Source of the DNA: Brassica napus
Taxonomy: Eukaryota; Streptophyta; Magnoliopsida; Brassicales; Brassicaceae
DNA length: 64,000 nt
Assembly (NCBI RefSeq): GCF_020379485.1
Contig: NC_063445.1
Location: forward strand, 55,081,422 to 55,145,421
Direction: 5' to 3'
Below are positions 48,313 to 60,399 of this stretch, in pieces. The stretch's first letter is position 1. Every line of letters begins with the position of its first letter. The position numbers and the translations under genes are program-made. The notes beneath the pieces are model-generated. The model was given only the letters and a program-made list of their open reading frames with translations. It was not told where the DNA came from and ran no database searches.

Positions 48313-49640
48313 ATCAAAGAAGACAGAAAGAAAAGAACAAAGCTGAGAAACTAGGATGATGAAGAGAAAGTGAGATGAATTCAAGAAAGAAGAGAAGAAA
48401 ATAGTTTTATAGAATGAAGAAAAGAAGAACACGGTTTGCATTGATCACAACCAACCATAACCGACATGATATGTATTTAACACCTTCCTCCCACAACACC
48501 ATTCATTTCTATCTGACCATAATCAATTTAAGACAACCATTATCTCAGACAAACCATTTAAACAGCTATTTATTACCTAACCTAACACATAATTATATTT
48601 CAATTCATTTCAAACAAGAGATTGCAATCAACAACAATCGCAACATATTTGCAATGCTTTATCCAATTCAAACAAGAGTAAATAGCTACAATAATACCGA
48701 ATTCAACAGACCATGGTTTAATCCAATTCTAAATTCAGTTCAAGCAACAAAAAAATTCAACAACATTCCCAACATATTTTACATACCACAAACCAATTTA
48801 TTGCCAATGATTTATCCAATTCAAACAAGACTAAATAGCAAAAATAATAGCTAATTCAACAGACCAAAGACAATGGTTTTATCCAATTCTCAATCCAGTT
48901 CAAGCAACAATAAAATTCAACAACAAGCGCAACATAACTCACAAAAGAACAACGAATATAAACTATGGTTTATCCAATTCAACAGAACAAAGAGATTGAG
49001 TTTATCCAGTTCAAAGATCAAAGGCAAAAGTTTTACCTTTTACAAACAATCGTTGGGGTTTTGTCTGACAAAGAGAAAGGTTTAGCCTCGATCGTGCCTC
49101 TTGATCAAACCCTCGGAAGACACATAGACAGAAAAAATAAAAACAAATCAGTGGATTGAACTTCTCTAGATTTACGATGAAATAGCACAATCTAAGACAT
49201 GCATCAATGGAATATTCAAACATGTAAACATATTAACTCATCTTTACCTTCCGATTCGCCATCAGTCACCGTTTTCCTTCGTCACCGACAGCCACCACGA
49301 GAGAGATGTGGCCCTTTTCCTTGGTCGTTGAGAGCAACCGTTAGAGAGGACGCCGTTTTCCTTCGTCGACATTATCCATCGAGAGACACGCCGTTCGTTG
49401 AGTAGAGCCACCGAGAAGAAGAAAAATCACCATTTTCGTTGCCGGAAGAGGAAAGAAGGAAAAGAGAAAGAAGAGAAAGAAGAAACGCGAAGAAACACGC
49501 GACACCATCTCTCCTCTCTCCAATGAACTCGTGACGCATGGCTATTAAACGCCGTGCCTTCGCTCCCTTAATTAAGGAATGCGTTATGATTTAATATGGG
49601 TTTTACATTTATTTTTAATCTTTTTAAGCTAAGATCCCTT

Positions 49641-49666
49641 CTTAAGGGCTTCGAATAAACGTGCTC
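49641..49666. repeat. Right terminal inverted repeat of the Harbinger element
   Basis: Inverted it reads GAGCACGTTTATTCGAAGCC then cttaag, followed by TTA. Confidence 0.8.
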
Positions 49667-49669
49667 TTA

Positions 49670-50640
49670 GTAAACAAAAAATATAATACAACTGTCAACT
49701 GATTAGTTCTTATGGTTAAAACTTATCAACCATTAGGGTTTAGTTTAATAGAAAAGTTAGTGACCTTCTAGTGGTTTTTGTTTTTGTCATAATTGCGGTC
49801 TAAGATTCTTCCATCAATTTGTTACTCGATTGACACCAGTAAGGCAATTAATCTTGGCAGTTGTCATTTTGATGGATCCATTCTAACAGCACATTCTTTT
49901 GCCCAAAATTATCACCTTTTATTCCAATTACTATTGACTCTAAAAGGATATATTGTTTCAATTGGAAAATGTCGTGCGACTGAATATGGTTTACATACTT
50001 TTTTCTTTATTTATTTTATGAGTCAGTTAATTTAATTTGTGTTACCAAAGTTTGTAAAACAAGATATAGAATGACAAAAGAACATCCATAGAACCCATGC
50101 ATAGACGAAAGTGGTTAGAATGTTATCATATACTAATAATAAATTTTTTATATCGTATATAATGAACATTATTATTCCTTTTCAATATTTGACTATCACC
50201 TACTACACTCTAAACTCAGAAAATTGATCATAAAACATGAATGTTTGTTTCAATAATGACCTAAAATAATAAAAAAGATGATAGTCGAAGATGTGTTTGG
50301 TGTTTGATTGAGTCGTTATCGAAGCCTCACATGGGCGAGGAATGGTGATGAAAGAGCCCCGCTATTCACCAAACTGTATTCCTTTTTTGTTTCCAATTAT
50401 TATTTTTATTATTAAGTAGTTGGGGAAAAATCTAGAAAAAATTGGAAGTATCTACAGTCATGTTGTGGATGATCAAACCCATGTGACAGTTGGTTTGAAG
50501 TTTCACCACAGCCAAAATCTTTGGATCCAACTTGTTCCCCTTTAGAAAATAAATTGAGGAAACTCATATATATATACAGGACAGTTAGTAAATTTATAGC
50601 TAACGAAATATTCACTCATAATCTAGGATATACGTAACTT
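49670..50640. other. Intergenic DNA
   Basis: No gene or clear repeat; short frames at 49793-50035 and 50412-50615 have no recognised content. Confidence 0.35.
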
Positions 50641-52993
50641 AGAGCTTTTTTATTAGAAGATTTGGATATTTTATAAAAAAAAATTAAATTAACATTGAAA
50701 CATTGAAAATTTATTGAGAGCTTTCCAATTAACTGTTATAATTTGATTGGTTGATGGTTTTTAATTTTTTATTTATCTAATTAAAGTTTTTAAAATGAAA
50801 CTAACTCTAAAATTACCTAATCTAATATATATTTCTAAATATACAATTAAACATCTTAAATATAGATGAATTAATATAATTTATTTATAGAAACAATTAA
50901 ATATCATAGATTACATTATATAAAATGATAATATACATTTAAATACATATGATACTACATAAACAATTATAAAAACGGGTTTTAATATATTTATATTAGT
51001 AGTGATTACAATAAATCATATATTCCGGAAAACTGATTAATGTAAACCTAATAATATTAATTAAACTCACTCATTCGCTCTATATATATATTTTTTTCTA
51101 AAATATTTCAAATGAATGCAAAATAGTCAAATATATAATTTTAAAACATTCTCATCATTTTCCAATGATAATGTAATATCATAGATAAGTTATCACATTT
51201 AGAAATGATTAAAATATTTTTATATTTTAAAACATAAAAATTATATGATAAGTCATTTAAAATTATATTAAATCAAGAAATGTTATTTAATTAATCTATT
51301 AATATAAACAGATAAATTAAAATTATTATATGGTAAGTCACTTAAAATTATATTATATGGTAATTCATTTAAAATTAATATATAGTAAGTCATTTAAAAT
51401 TAAATTAATCAAATTATTTTTCACATGCTTTTCCTAGAGTTAATACTCTATTAAAATAATTAATATAGCTTTGATTATAAGAAAATTAGCATGCTTGTTT
51501 TGAATAGTAAAAAAATAAAGGAGACATAAATAAAAAAATAGGAGGAAAGAATAATAAAATATGTTTGTTGCATTTATGTCTCTTTTATATTCTTATGTAT
51601 TTAATTTTATTTGTCTGTCGAGATGCATATATTTTTTGTGCTACTATAAATGTGAACTAATTAGTTTTATGTGTTTTTAAAACATTGTAATAAATTGAAT
51701 AAGTAAGATCAATAAAAATGACATGTTCTATAATTGTTAAAGTCAAAGATAGACAATATAATGTAAATTGCAAGTAGGATAAATTATTAAAAAATAATGA
51801 GATGTATATTGTGTGGTATAATAAACTCTTAAAATGTACAATAATAAAATTTTAACAAATGTTATACAAATAAAAATATTTTATTTTGATATAATATTTG
51901 ATCTCACATTAATATTAGGTATATATGCCTAAAATAACAACATTTTGTTATTTAAAAATTATTTTTTCTTATTAATTAATCAGATTTAATTAAAATGGGT
52001 ATGTTTTAAAGGAAGAAATGGTTTGTTTAACCCATTTAAGTTTTACGTTAAACACTAAATAAAAAATGAGTGAGAAAGTGTGATTTGTGATTTGACAAAA
52101 TTATGAGAGAAATTACTTAGACTACCATTTTCCTAATACATGTTTTCATGTTTACATTAACCAAATTTATCTTTGGTTTTAAAGAGATAAATCATACTAT
52201 ATGTTAATTGAGAAGTCAATTAAATGATTTTTCTTATGTATTGTTAATAGGTTAAATTTTAAAAAATAGTTATAATTTAATTTGTTGTTGACGTTCATTA
52301 GTTATTTATTTAATCAGATCTAAAAATAAAAGGTAACTATAGAACTAATTAATATAAATTACCAAATAACACATGTAATATTAAAAATAATGATTTATGG
52401 TAACTAATTGCAGAATTGAAAAAATAATATATATGTTTTATCAATTTCTTTTTCTTTATCAATTATTTATATATAATTAAATAAAATACTTTAACTCTTT
52501 TTTACTGAAAAAAATAATGGTTATATATTCTTATATAAAAGAATTAGATTTGTGGGTAAAAAATTAGAATTTTTTATGTTTTCTAAAGTCCACACAAAAA
52601 CATTTACAAAATATCTTCATGATAAAAACATCCGATCATTGTATTGGTGCTACACAAAAAACTCTTTTTTTTATTTCTTGAAAGCTAGAGTATTTTCAGT
52701 TTTTCCACGTGTTAGAATAAAATGTAAAATAATTCTACAACCAATTATCTGAATTAATTATAATATTGTTTTTCTGTAAGAGAAATATTTGTAATGACTA
52801 AGGTTTACGTTGTTGAACTATTTTAAATCTCACTGATATTCTAAAAATATATACTAAAATTTTTGATTATCCAACTATTTAAAATTTAAAATTTAAATTT
52901 AAATTTTAATTATATTTCAAAAAATATAACAATGTAAATATAATATATATTTCTTCATATAATATAATTACCCGTAAAATTGCGGACAAACAC
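50641..52993. other. Very AT-rich tract, probably Helitron or other TE derived
   Basis: 2.3 kb of extreme AT content without coding potential, ending in a Helitron-like terminus. It includes the minisatellite at 51238-51415. Confidence 0.4.
51238..51415. repeat. Four imperfect copies of 'tatggtaagtcatttaaaatta'
   Basis: Copies near 51242, 51328, 51356 and 51384 of a 28-31-bp unit, the last three consecutive. Confidence 0.7.
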
Positions 52994-52997
52994 CTAG
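52968..52997 (+). mobile_element. Helitron-like 3' terminus
   Basis: 'acccgtaaaattgcggacaaacacCTAG' followed by T matches the usual Brassicaceae Helitron end, with a weak CCG/CGG stem. The 5' end may be near 52528 (tcttatataaaag) but lacks the expected A before TC. Confidence 0.5.
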
Positions 52998-53486
52998 TTC
53001 TATTTTAAATGAAATTATGATACGCTTTCCAAAATCATCGTTGAGAAAAAAAAATCGCCACATAGATATAGTTTGGCATGTAAGCTATTAATACTAAAGC
53101 TATACAATATCTGAGACTAATGGATAACCCATTTTCTCATGTCGCTGCAACTACGAATACAACAAATGAGTTTAAAACTAAGGAATCAGCATATATAGAT
53201 CTCTCTGTCTGTTACAAAAAAAAAGGATCTCCCTCTCTCTCACTCACAACATCAATGAGATTTTTTGGGTCGTACTGGTAACGGTATGGGTCCCATTTAG
53301 GACCAAATTGATTGCTAGTTAAATATAACAAAGAAAACAAATATTTCTCTTTTTATCTCATAAAGCCAACACTACTTATAGCCAACTTTCACTCTTCCAT
53401 GCTCCTTCACTTCCATCATTCCTTTTTCATCACTTTCCTCTTTACATATTTCCACAAACACTTTGATAGACACACTCAAACTACTA

Positions 53487-54167
53487 ATGACACGACCACA
53501 ACAACGTTTACGAGGCGTGAGGCAGAGACATTGGGGATCTTGGGTCTCAGAAATTCGTCACCCTCTCTTGTAAGCAATGTTTTTAAAACCGGAACGGTAG
53601 CTGTATTACCAAAATTACCAAATTAGCATCTCTTTATTCATTCTTGACTAATTAACCAAGAAGTGTGGCTAATTCGTTTTATTTATTTATTTCAGGAAAA
53701 CGAGAATCTGGCTCGGAACGTTTGAGACTGCCGAGGATGCGGCAAGGGCCTACGACGAGGCGGCGAGGCTAATGTGTGGCCCGAGAGCTCGTACTAATTT
53801 CCCTTACAACCCAAACGCGATTCCTTCTCCCTCTTCCAAGCTCCTCTCCGCTACTCTCACCGCTAAACTCCACAAATGCTATATGGCATCTCTTCAGATG
53901 ACCAAACAGTCACAAACACAAACGCAGAACACGAGATTACGGCCGTTATCCTTACCGGACACTCACGGCGTTAACAATGTCACTTTGGACGGTGGAACTC
54001 AGTATAACACGGGAGGAGTAACGGAGATGAAGTGTGACGATGGAAACTCCAATCTCAAACAGAACTTCAGGCCATTAGAGGAAGATCATATCGAGCAAAT
54101 GATCGAGGAGCTGCTTCATTACGGTTCCATTGAGTTTTGCTCTGTTTTACCTAGTCAGTCGCTGTGA
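53487..54167 (+). CDS. ESE3: AP2/ERF transcription factor, ERF003/ESE3 type
   Basis: Two exons, 53487-53569 and 53696-54167 (GT-AG, phase preserved), encode 184 aa. The single AP2 domain starts near the N-terminus: '[20 protein letters not shown]' in exon 1, then '[20 protein letters not shown]' with '[18 protein letters not shown]' in exon 2. The C-terminal tail '[20 protein letters not shown]' is a conserved feature of this small ERF clade (group V). The intron inside the AP2 domain is also typical. These nuclear proteins bind GCC-box or related promoters; the Arabidopsis counterpart (At5g25190, from memory) is ethylene- and salt-inducible. The gene appears intact. The second residue is Thr where Ala is usual. 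Confidence 0.95.
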
Positions 54168-54473
54168 GAAACAGCCATGTCGCTTTAGTAAAGAAGCTAA
54201 TGTTCTGTTTCTGAAACAGAGCATTTAGCTTTGTTATTTAGCATACTATTTCTTCCTTCCATAATACGGTGTCATATAATGAGTACTAGTGAGGAGTGCT
54301 AACCAATTTACATTTTGATCTGAATTGGCCTCTTTGAAATATTCATTCTAGTTTCTACAAAGAGCAATCGATCATAAGCTATGTAACGTATAGTAAATTT
54401 TATGATATGAAAATTGTTATCAATTTCTTTGCATCATTTTCTCCTTGTAAGAAAACTAAATAAAATTTAGCGC

Positions 54474-54907
54474 AATTCTATCAAATAGATAATTTTTAAG
54501 TTTTTGTCACAAAAAAGCTTCTAATGATAAAAATGACCAAAATAAATTTTATTAAATAATAAAATACTCTTATACCCTAAATAAAAAAATGTATAGTTTC
54601 GAATTATATGTTTTCAAATTTGAACTTTTTTATCAAAATTTTTTATTATTTTTCATTCAAATTTTCTTTTTGAAATTCGAAAATACTTTTTGAAAATATT
54701 TTTCAATTTTTAATATTTTAATATTTATTTTGTATCTCTAAAATTTTTAAATCCGCTCCTTAATTCTAAACAATAAAGTGTAGATTAATTAACATTAAAG
54801 ATATAAATGTATATTTACCTATTTAATGAAATATTTTGGTCATTTTGATACTTATGACTATATTTGTGACAAAAATCATTTTTAGGCTATCCGAGGGTAT
54901 TTCTCTT
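54474..54907. mobile_element. MITE-like element related to the Mutator-type one at 25468
   Basis: The ends 'ctatcaaatagataatttttaag...tgtcacaaaaaagc' and the inverted 'gtgacaaaaatcatttttaggctatccgag' resemble each other. Inside, 'aaaatgaccaaaataaat' is inverted as 'tattttggtcatttt'. Edges approximate. Confidence 0.45.
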
Positions 54908-55969
54908 AAATTTAAACCAATGTCTAAAATTTAATTGGATCATGAAAATTATGTTTTACATGTGTTCGTGTGTGAATAAGTGGGGATTTTATGTAGTAAA
55001 AAGATACAACATTTGGGAAAAAAGATATCAAACGAAGAAGAGCGACTCAGAGACAGAGAGTTTGTAAAAAGGGTTTGAAATCTTTGTTCTTTTTGTTTCA
55101 TGCATCATGCATGTTCTCATTTTTTTTTCAACGGTGGGCCTTAATTAACGTACGCAACCGCAATCACTGCTTTATCAACGTTTTGGAATATTTTGTTTTG
55201 ATTGGTTTTTCACAAAAACTTGTTTCCCTTACCGATTTGAAATGGACGTATGCAACCGCAATCAAGGATCTGTGATGTTTTACGGATGCTTGCGAATCAA
55301 CGATTCAGACCGTGAAACAGCTATAACCAGGCTATACTTTTCTTTCTAAATTAATTTTAAATTTTAGAAATAATTTAAATCTCTATACACCACCAAAAAG
55401 AAGATAGACTCATGAAAAAGACGTCATCTAGGAGGTGCGAAAGCCGACAGATGCTTCTTTTTTTTTGGAAAAAAAAAGGCTTTATTTTTTTATTTTATTT
55501 TTGAAAAAAAGGGTAAAAATTGGTGTTCAAAGGAAGCGAACATGAGACCAAAGCTTCCCTTGTTACAATATGCTTTTATGATTATGAAAAAATATATTTA
55601 GTGAGATAAAAATGTTTTTCCAAAGGGAAAAAATATCATATTTTACACAAGTCTAATAGATTATAAATAATAATTCACAAAATCATTATACAAACGGCAA
55701 AAGGGTATTTGTCTCAATTATGTTTTCTTGCTATTTATTTCTTCAAATTAACTCGTGTTTTTTCACAACAATAACCATACTACATCAGTTAAAAAATAAT
55801 TTTACGCAGGCCTTATAATCCGGTAGTTTCTCCATTCCGATTGATGGATTCCTCTTGCATGCATATACACGTTATCAGTTGTTAACAACAAGCCAAAACA
55901 AAAAAAAATCTTTTTTTTTAGTTAAGTAGACGATAATTCCGCATGGTTAATCAACTCGTTGTGATATAA
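54908..55969. other. Intergenic DNA downstream of the ERF gene
   Basis: The 19-bp motif 'acgta(c/t)gcaaccgcaatca' occurs twice (55149-55167, 55245-55263). No gene recognised. Confidence 0.4.
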
Positions 55970-55982
55970 CCACTACACATGC

Positions 55983-55999
55983 AAAAAAAAAAAAAAAAA
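55983..55999 (+). mobile_element. Poly(A)-only retroposon scar
   Basis: 17 A residues sit between two identical 13-bp copies of CCACTACACATGC (55970-55982 and 56000-56012), the product expected of target-primed reverse transcription that aborted within the tail. Confidence 0.7.
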
Positions 56000-56012
56000 C
56001 CACTACACATGC

Positions 56013-57349
56013 AATGCGTCTAAATTTCAGCACACAAATGATTCGATGTTAGGAATGATATGGATCTAAAGATTTCTTGTCCCTTTATTTTCATGCATGG
56101 ATAATAAACTACAAAACTTATAATTCTCAAAATAATTAAAAGTAAATTACGCAAGTTATACATACATAATATTCCATAACGTATAAGGATCAAAATAATG
56201 ACTTGATGAGCTTTTGGCTTAAGACTCGATGAGATTTTCTTTTCATATTTGTAGGCATATTATTCAAATATTTGTATGCATATTATTCAAATATGAAAAA
56301 CTAGTAGATAAGAGTCATTCTTTGATTTGTAATTAAATTATAACATATTATACCCAAAAGGTGTATGTTATATGAGAGAATTGATAAAAGAATTTTCTAT
56401 AAAAATGTTCTTTGACGATGTGACAAAAGCCTATTATTTATAAGGTTGACGAAAAAAGGACAGAAAATCTATGCTAATTTATCTCACATGCTACAATGTT
56501 AAGTCAAAAGCAATTTAATTTGTTCTTTAAAACATTTATTAATATGTTCCAAACTATTTAACATTAGAGTTTTGTAAGCATGCATTGCTTATACGGTATA
56601 ACAATATATTAGGCAGCTACTATACAACGTATTACTCTCTGAAATTCACTAAATACAGATATGGGACAACATTTGTCTAACAACATTATTGAGATAGATT
56701 GGAATCTGAACGTGATATTATTTTTTGGATTGATGTCTTCATCGAATGGTACTTATAATGATTATTCTACCTGTATGGAATTTGATTGTTTCCCCCATAA
56801 GCTTTTTAAAAAGAAAGTAAATGAATAAAAAGAGGGAATTATAAAGTGTAGTTTTATTCTTATTATTTTGTTTTATTAAAGCATTTTGAAGCAGCAAAGG
56901 TTAGATTTAAAGTAATGGCATGCTTGTGAGTTCATCATCATTACTTCTTTGAACTTATGTGAGGATCCTTTTTCATTTAAGGAAAGGCTTTCTTCTTGTC
57001 CCAATAAAAATTTCACTGCCCTCACCAAAAAAAGAATAAATAGGTAAAAAAAATAGAGACTCAGATTTATAAGAATAATAACATCTCTTAATTGATCCCT
57101 GATAATTACATTTACAGCTAATGAAACAATTCCATCACAAAAATAACTAGTGAAACAATTAATCTATTTATCATTAAAAATATATAGGCGTTGCAGAAAA
57201 GTTATGAACTTTTTACCAAAAGAAATTATGTACAAACGTGCAAAAACTTTAATTTTGTTTCCCATTAATCTTTTGGGGCTTAGTTGAAGTTTTTGTGAGA
57301 GATTACTCAGTTTCTTGTTAATGAAATTCAGCCGACAAAAAAATTATTA
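56013..57349. other. Intergenic DNA
   Basis: No gene recognised. A 24-bp tandem repeat 'catattattcaaatatttgta' occurs at 56255-56300. Confidence 0.35.
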
Positions 57350-57414
57350 GTGGTGGTGGTGGTGGTGGTGGTGGTGGTGGTGGTGGTGGTGGTGGTGGTG
57401 GTGGGGAGTGTTAA
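57350..57414. repeat. (GTG)n microsatellite, about 21 units
   Basis: An uninterrupted GGT/GTG run of about 63 bases in otherwise AT-rich DNA. No coding context. Confidence 0.95.
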
Positions 57415-58860
57415 TTTCGAACTTATGACTTACATTTCGAGAAATCCTTCATAGCTTGAGAAACATTTTAATAATGCCAAAGTTTGTTGGACATTCGAAA
57501 CGAACAAACTTATGGAAACTGAAATTATGCTTAACATCTAGGTAAATATATTTAGTCACAGAATCATATATAATTTTGAATCCGAAATAAAATTGATTTA
57601 CCATCGACATAAGGGAAGACATACCAATGACCTATTTTCTTCTCGACAGTATTTTTAATCTAGCTAGGTATATATGATTGACATGTAAATTTTTAAGTTT
57701 TATATAATTAATTAATCTTTTTATTTTCAGGTACAAACAAAAAGCGTGGCAATGAGAAGATCTATCAAAAGTGCTTCACAACTAGTTTACCGCAACCTTT
57801 ACCCCGATGAATCTCTTGGGTGAGAGATACATTCATAGATAACACATGAGAATACGTTCGTTTATTTTTGTATAAATATGTTAATAGAAAATAAAATAAA
57901 AATAAGGAAGAAAGTGGTCAAAGACAATAAAGGAGAAGAGAATGATGGTGTTGAGTAATGTAGAATCTCATGTGAAGTTGTTGGTTCCGAAAACGATCAA
58001 AACATGGCCTAGCAACATTACAGGGAGTCCCTTAAGGCATTCCTTAAGGGAATGGGGTGGGGACCGAAGAAGAAAGAGAAGGGAAAAACCCTTAATTAAG
58101 GGCTGTCACTTACTCTCTAATGACTCAAACAAAAAAAAAAAAATAGAATAAGGAACTCTTTCACTCTCTCTCTTCATCCCACCAATAATGTTGCTCTGTG
58201 GTAAAACTCCTTTTCAGTATTTTAACCACATCCAATTCCTCGTTGTTTTATACTGTGTGTGTATATTTTTCGGGCTAATGTTCGTATTTATTGATAGTAT
58301 TTCCTTCCTCATCCGTTTTTTTCTTCCAAGATGTTCTAGCATCAAGTGTGTATTTCGAAAAATGTTAAAAGTGTAGATTTTGTATAGTTTTTTAGTGTGG
58401 AAGTTACAATACCACATTTTATGCAATTACCATAAGTTTTCCAGCGCAATCAAAGCTGGGAATGATGATACGTGACACCACAATCACTATCCAAATAAAA
58501 TGATTAGATAATTTCGATATATGAGAATAATTGATTCCCTAATCTAGATTTATAGGACAATTTCTGCTGATCAAGGAATAACCACTAGTCCAGTACTATT
58601 TGGTTAGCATAATGAACTGTTTCCTTTCTCACAATTTGACATTCATAGAAGCTGCGCATGTGTGTTAAATACCACGTAAGTGTGCGTTACCTTCTTTCTT
58701 ATATATTAACTCGAATCTTTCTCCTGACAGTATTTATTTATATAAATATACCACGATACGTAAATGTAGGTGCGCATCTATATGAATTAATTAGACTTAC
58801 TTTGTGATTTAAGTTTCTAAACGTATAAATAAAAAGTGATTTAAAACGACGATGGACACT
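57415..58860. other. Intergenic DNA with one exon-like segment
   Basis: At 57731-57820, after a polypyrimidine-AG acceptor, an open stretch encodes 'VAMRRSIKSASQLVY', 'RNLYPDESLG' and ends at a GT donor. No family recognised and no flanking exons found. 58020-58130 carries 'cccttaaggcattccttaagg', resembling Harbinger subterminal sequence, and may be a related MITE. Confidence 0.35.
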
Positions 58861-59286
58861 GCATCAACTTAGAGGGAGAGAAACAAAAGCAACTGGAAAC
58901 CTCCCCTATTCTCTTTGTAGGCGATTATTTTCAAAATGCTCCGCTTTTCCACCGTTAGCGCGTGCATCAGCGGTAAGAGAGTGCTTCACTGTCTTTCGAT
59001 TTCTCTCAACGACCTCAGCAATGTTGCTGGATGATTTCTACATGTCACGCTCCCGACGTCCTTAGGAGATGCTATGGAGGTGGCTTTCGCTTGAGCAGGG
59101 AGATGAGAAAATCCGCCATTGCTCAGGACAAAGCATGCCGACGGCTCGGGGACGGTCGTCCAAGCTGCTTAGTTCTAGGGTTTTCTCTTTAACTGGTTTT
59201 ATCCCAAATTCATTTCTGGTTATTTACGGGGTTTTTTCATCCAATTTAAATTTTGTGTAAAACCATCAAACTTTATCGGTTAGGGG
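58861..59286 (+). mobile_element. LINE leader-like fragment, interrupted by the Copia
   Basis: GC-rich 'tttccaccgttagcgcgtgc' through '...aaattttgtgtaaaaccatcaa', similar in style to the 5' half of 38130-39444. It runs straight into the Copia LTR at 59287. Confidence 0.4.
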
Positions 59287-59580
59287 TCAAATCTCTTAGA
59301 AACACAAAGAGTTATAAGAACAACTTTTCTTATTATCTTTAGAAACTACTCAAAACTAAAGCTCTCAATATGTTTCTCTTAGATCATATGGAACACCTCT
59401 CCATTAGACCTATATTTATATGAAAGACAATTCCCTTTAACATGTGAGATATGAAAAACACAAATCTAACCTAAATAGAAACTTTATTTTCCTATTTCTA
59501 GGTTTCCTTATTGTGTTTATCTTAACATATTAAACATCTAATAATATGTTAAGTTTTCACAAGCTTGGAATTATCCAACA
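59287..59580 (-). repeat. 3' LTR of the young Copia (294 bp)
   Basis: The minus strand starts TGTTGGATAATTCC at 59580. The repeat shared with the other LTR ends ...GAGATTTGA at 59287, so it terminates GA rather than the usual CA. Confidence 0.9.
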
Positions 59581-59591
59581 TTCACCCCCTT
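59581..59591 (-). other. Polypurine tract of the young Copia
   Basis: AAGGGGGTGAA directly before TGTTGG; it overlaps the end of the polyprotein stop region. Confidence 0.8.
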
Positions 59592-60399
59592 AATTCCAAC
59601 TTGAATTAGGGAGATCAATTTCTTGAACTCCGATTAAGCTCCTCATTTGCTTGAACATAATCCTTGCTAATGGCTTGGTAAGGATGTCGGCCTTCTGCTC
59701 AACACCCGGCATATGCTCCACTTTGATCTGCCCGTTCTCCACACACTCACGAATGAAGTGATACTTCTTGAGTACATGCTTACTCCTTCCATGGAAAACT
59801 GGATTCTTGGTTAGAGCAATGGCTGATTTGTTGTCGATCCTAAGCTTGACCTTCTCGCCTTCTTTGCTTAGTATCTCACTCAACAATTCCTTGATCCATA
59901 TAGCTTGCTTCGCTGCTTCTGTTGCTGCCATGAACTCTGCTTCGCATGATGACAATGCAACTGTCTGCTGCTTCTGCGATGTCCAAGTGATCAGTGATGA
60001 ACCGTAGTAGAATGCATGACCTGACGTGCTCCTCCCGTCATCGAGATCAATGTTGTGACTGTTGTCACTATAACCAACGACACTCCTTGACCCATCTCTC
60101 TTGAAGAACAGACCGTAGTTTGTTGTTCCTTTCACATACCGCAATATGTGCTTGATGGCTTGTCCGTGAGAGTCTCTCGGATTGTGCATGTATCGGCTAA
60201 GAACACCTACTGCGTAACACAGGTCGGGTCTTGTGTGAAGCAGATACCTCAAACATCCTATGATTCTTCTGAACTCGGTAGCATCTATCTCTTGCTCATC
60301 TTCAGCTTTTGAGATCTTCAAATTCGCCTCCATTGGAATTTGAGTTGCGTTACACGCTTCCATCTTTGTGTCACGCAGGATTCCTTGAGCATACCTCTC
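59590..60399 (-). pseudogene. Copia pol 3' part: end of RT and RNase H, downstream of the stop
   Basis: In the same frame as the upstream ORF after the TAA at 60402-60400. It has the RT-RNase H connection 'LRYLLHTRPDLCYAVGVLSR', then RNase H motifs 'YSDNSHNIDLDDGRSTSG', 'LSSCEAEFMAATEAAKQA', 'LRIDNKSAIALTKNPVFHG' and the C-terminal 'ADILTKPLARIMFKQM'. The first ATG is at 60363 (257 codons). All catalytic acidic residues appear present. Confidence 0.92.

Larger units (their letters stand above)
44935..49666 (-). mobile_element. PIF/Harbinger DNA transposon, nearly complete (4.7 kb)
   Basis: The 3-bp duplication TTA (44932-44934, 49667-49669) and inverted termini GAGCATGTTTATTGCT / GAGCACGTTTATTCGA, both leading into 'cccttaag', delimit the element. 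It holds both proteins of the superfamily on the minus strand: a Myb/SANT-like ORF1 (48312-47419) and a DDE transposase (46553-45281). Both have small lesions, so it is probably immobile but recently so. The right subterminal region is a GC-rich promoter-like zone. Confidence 0.88.

Noticed and set aside
48414..49085. Asn-rich plus-strand frames
   Set aside because: AT/CA-rich repeats in the Harbinger subterminal region, opposite to the real ORFs.
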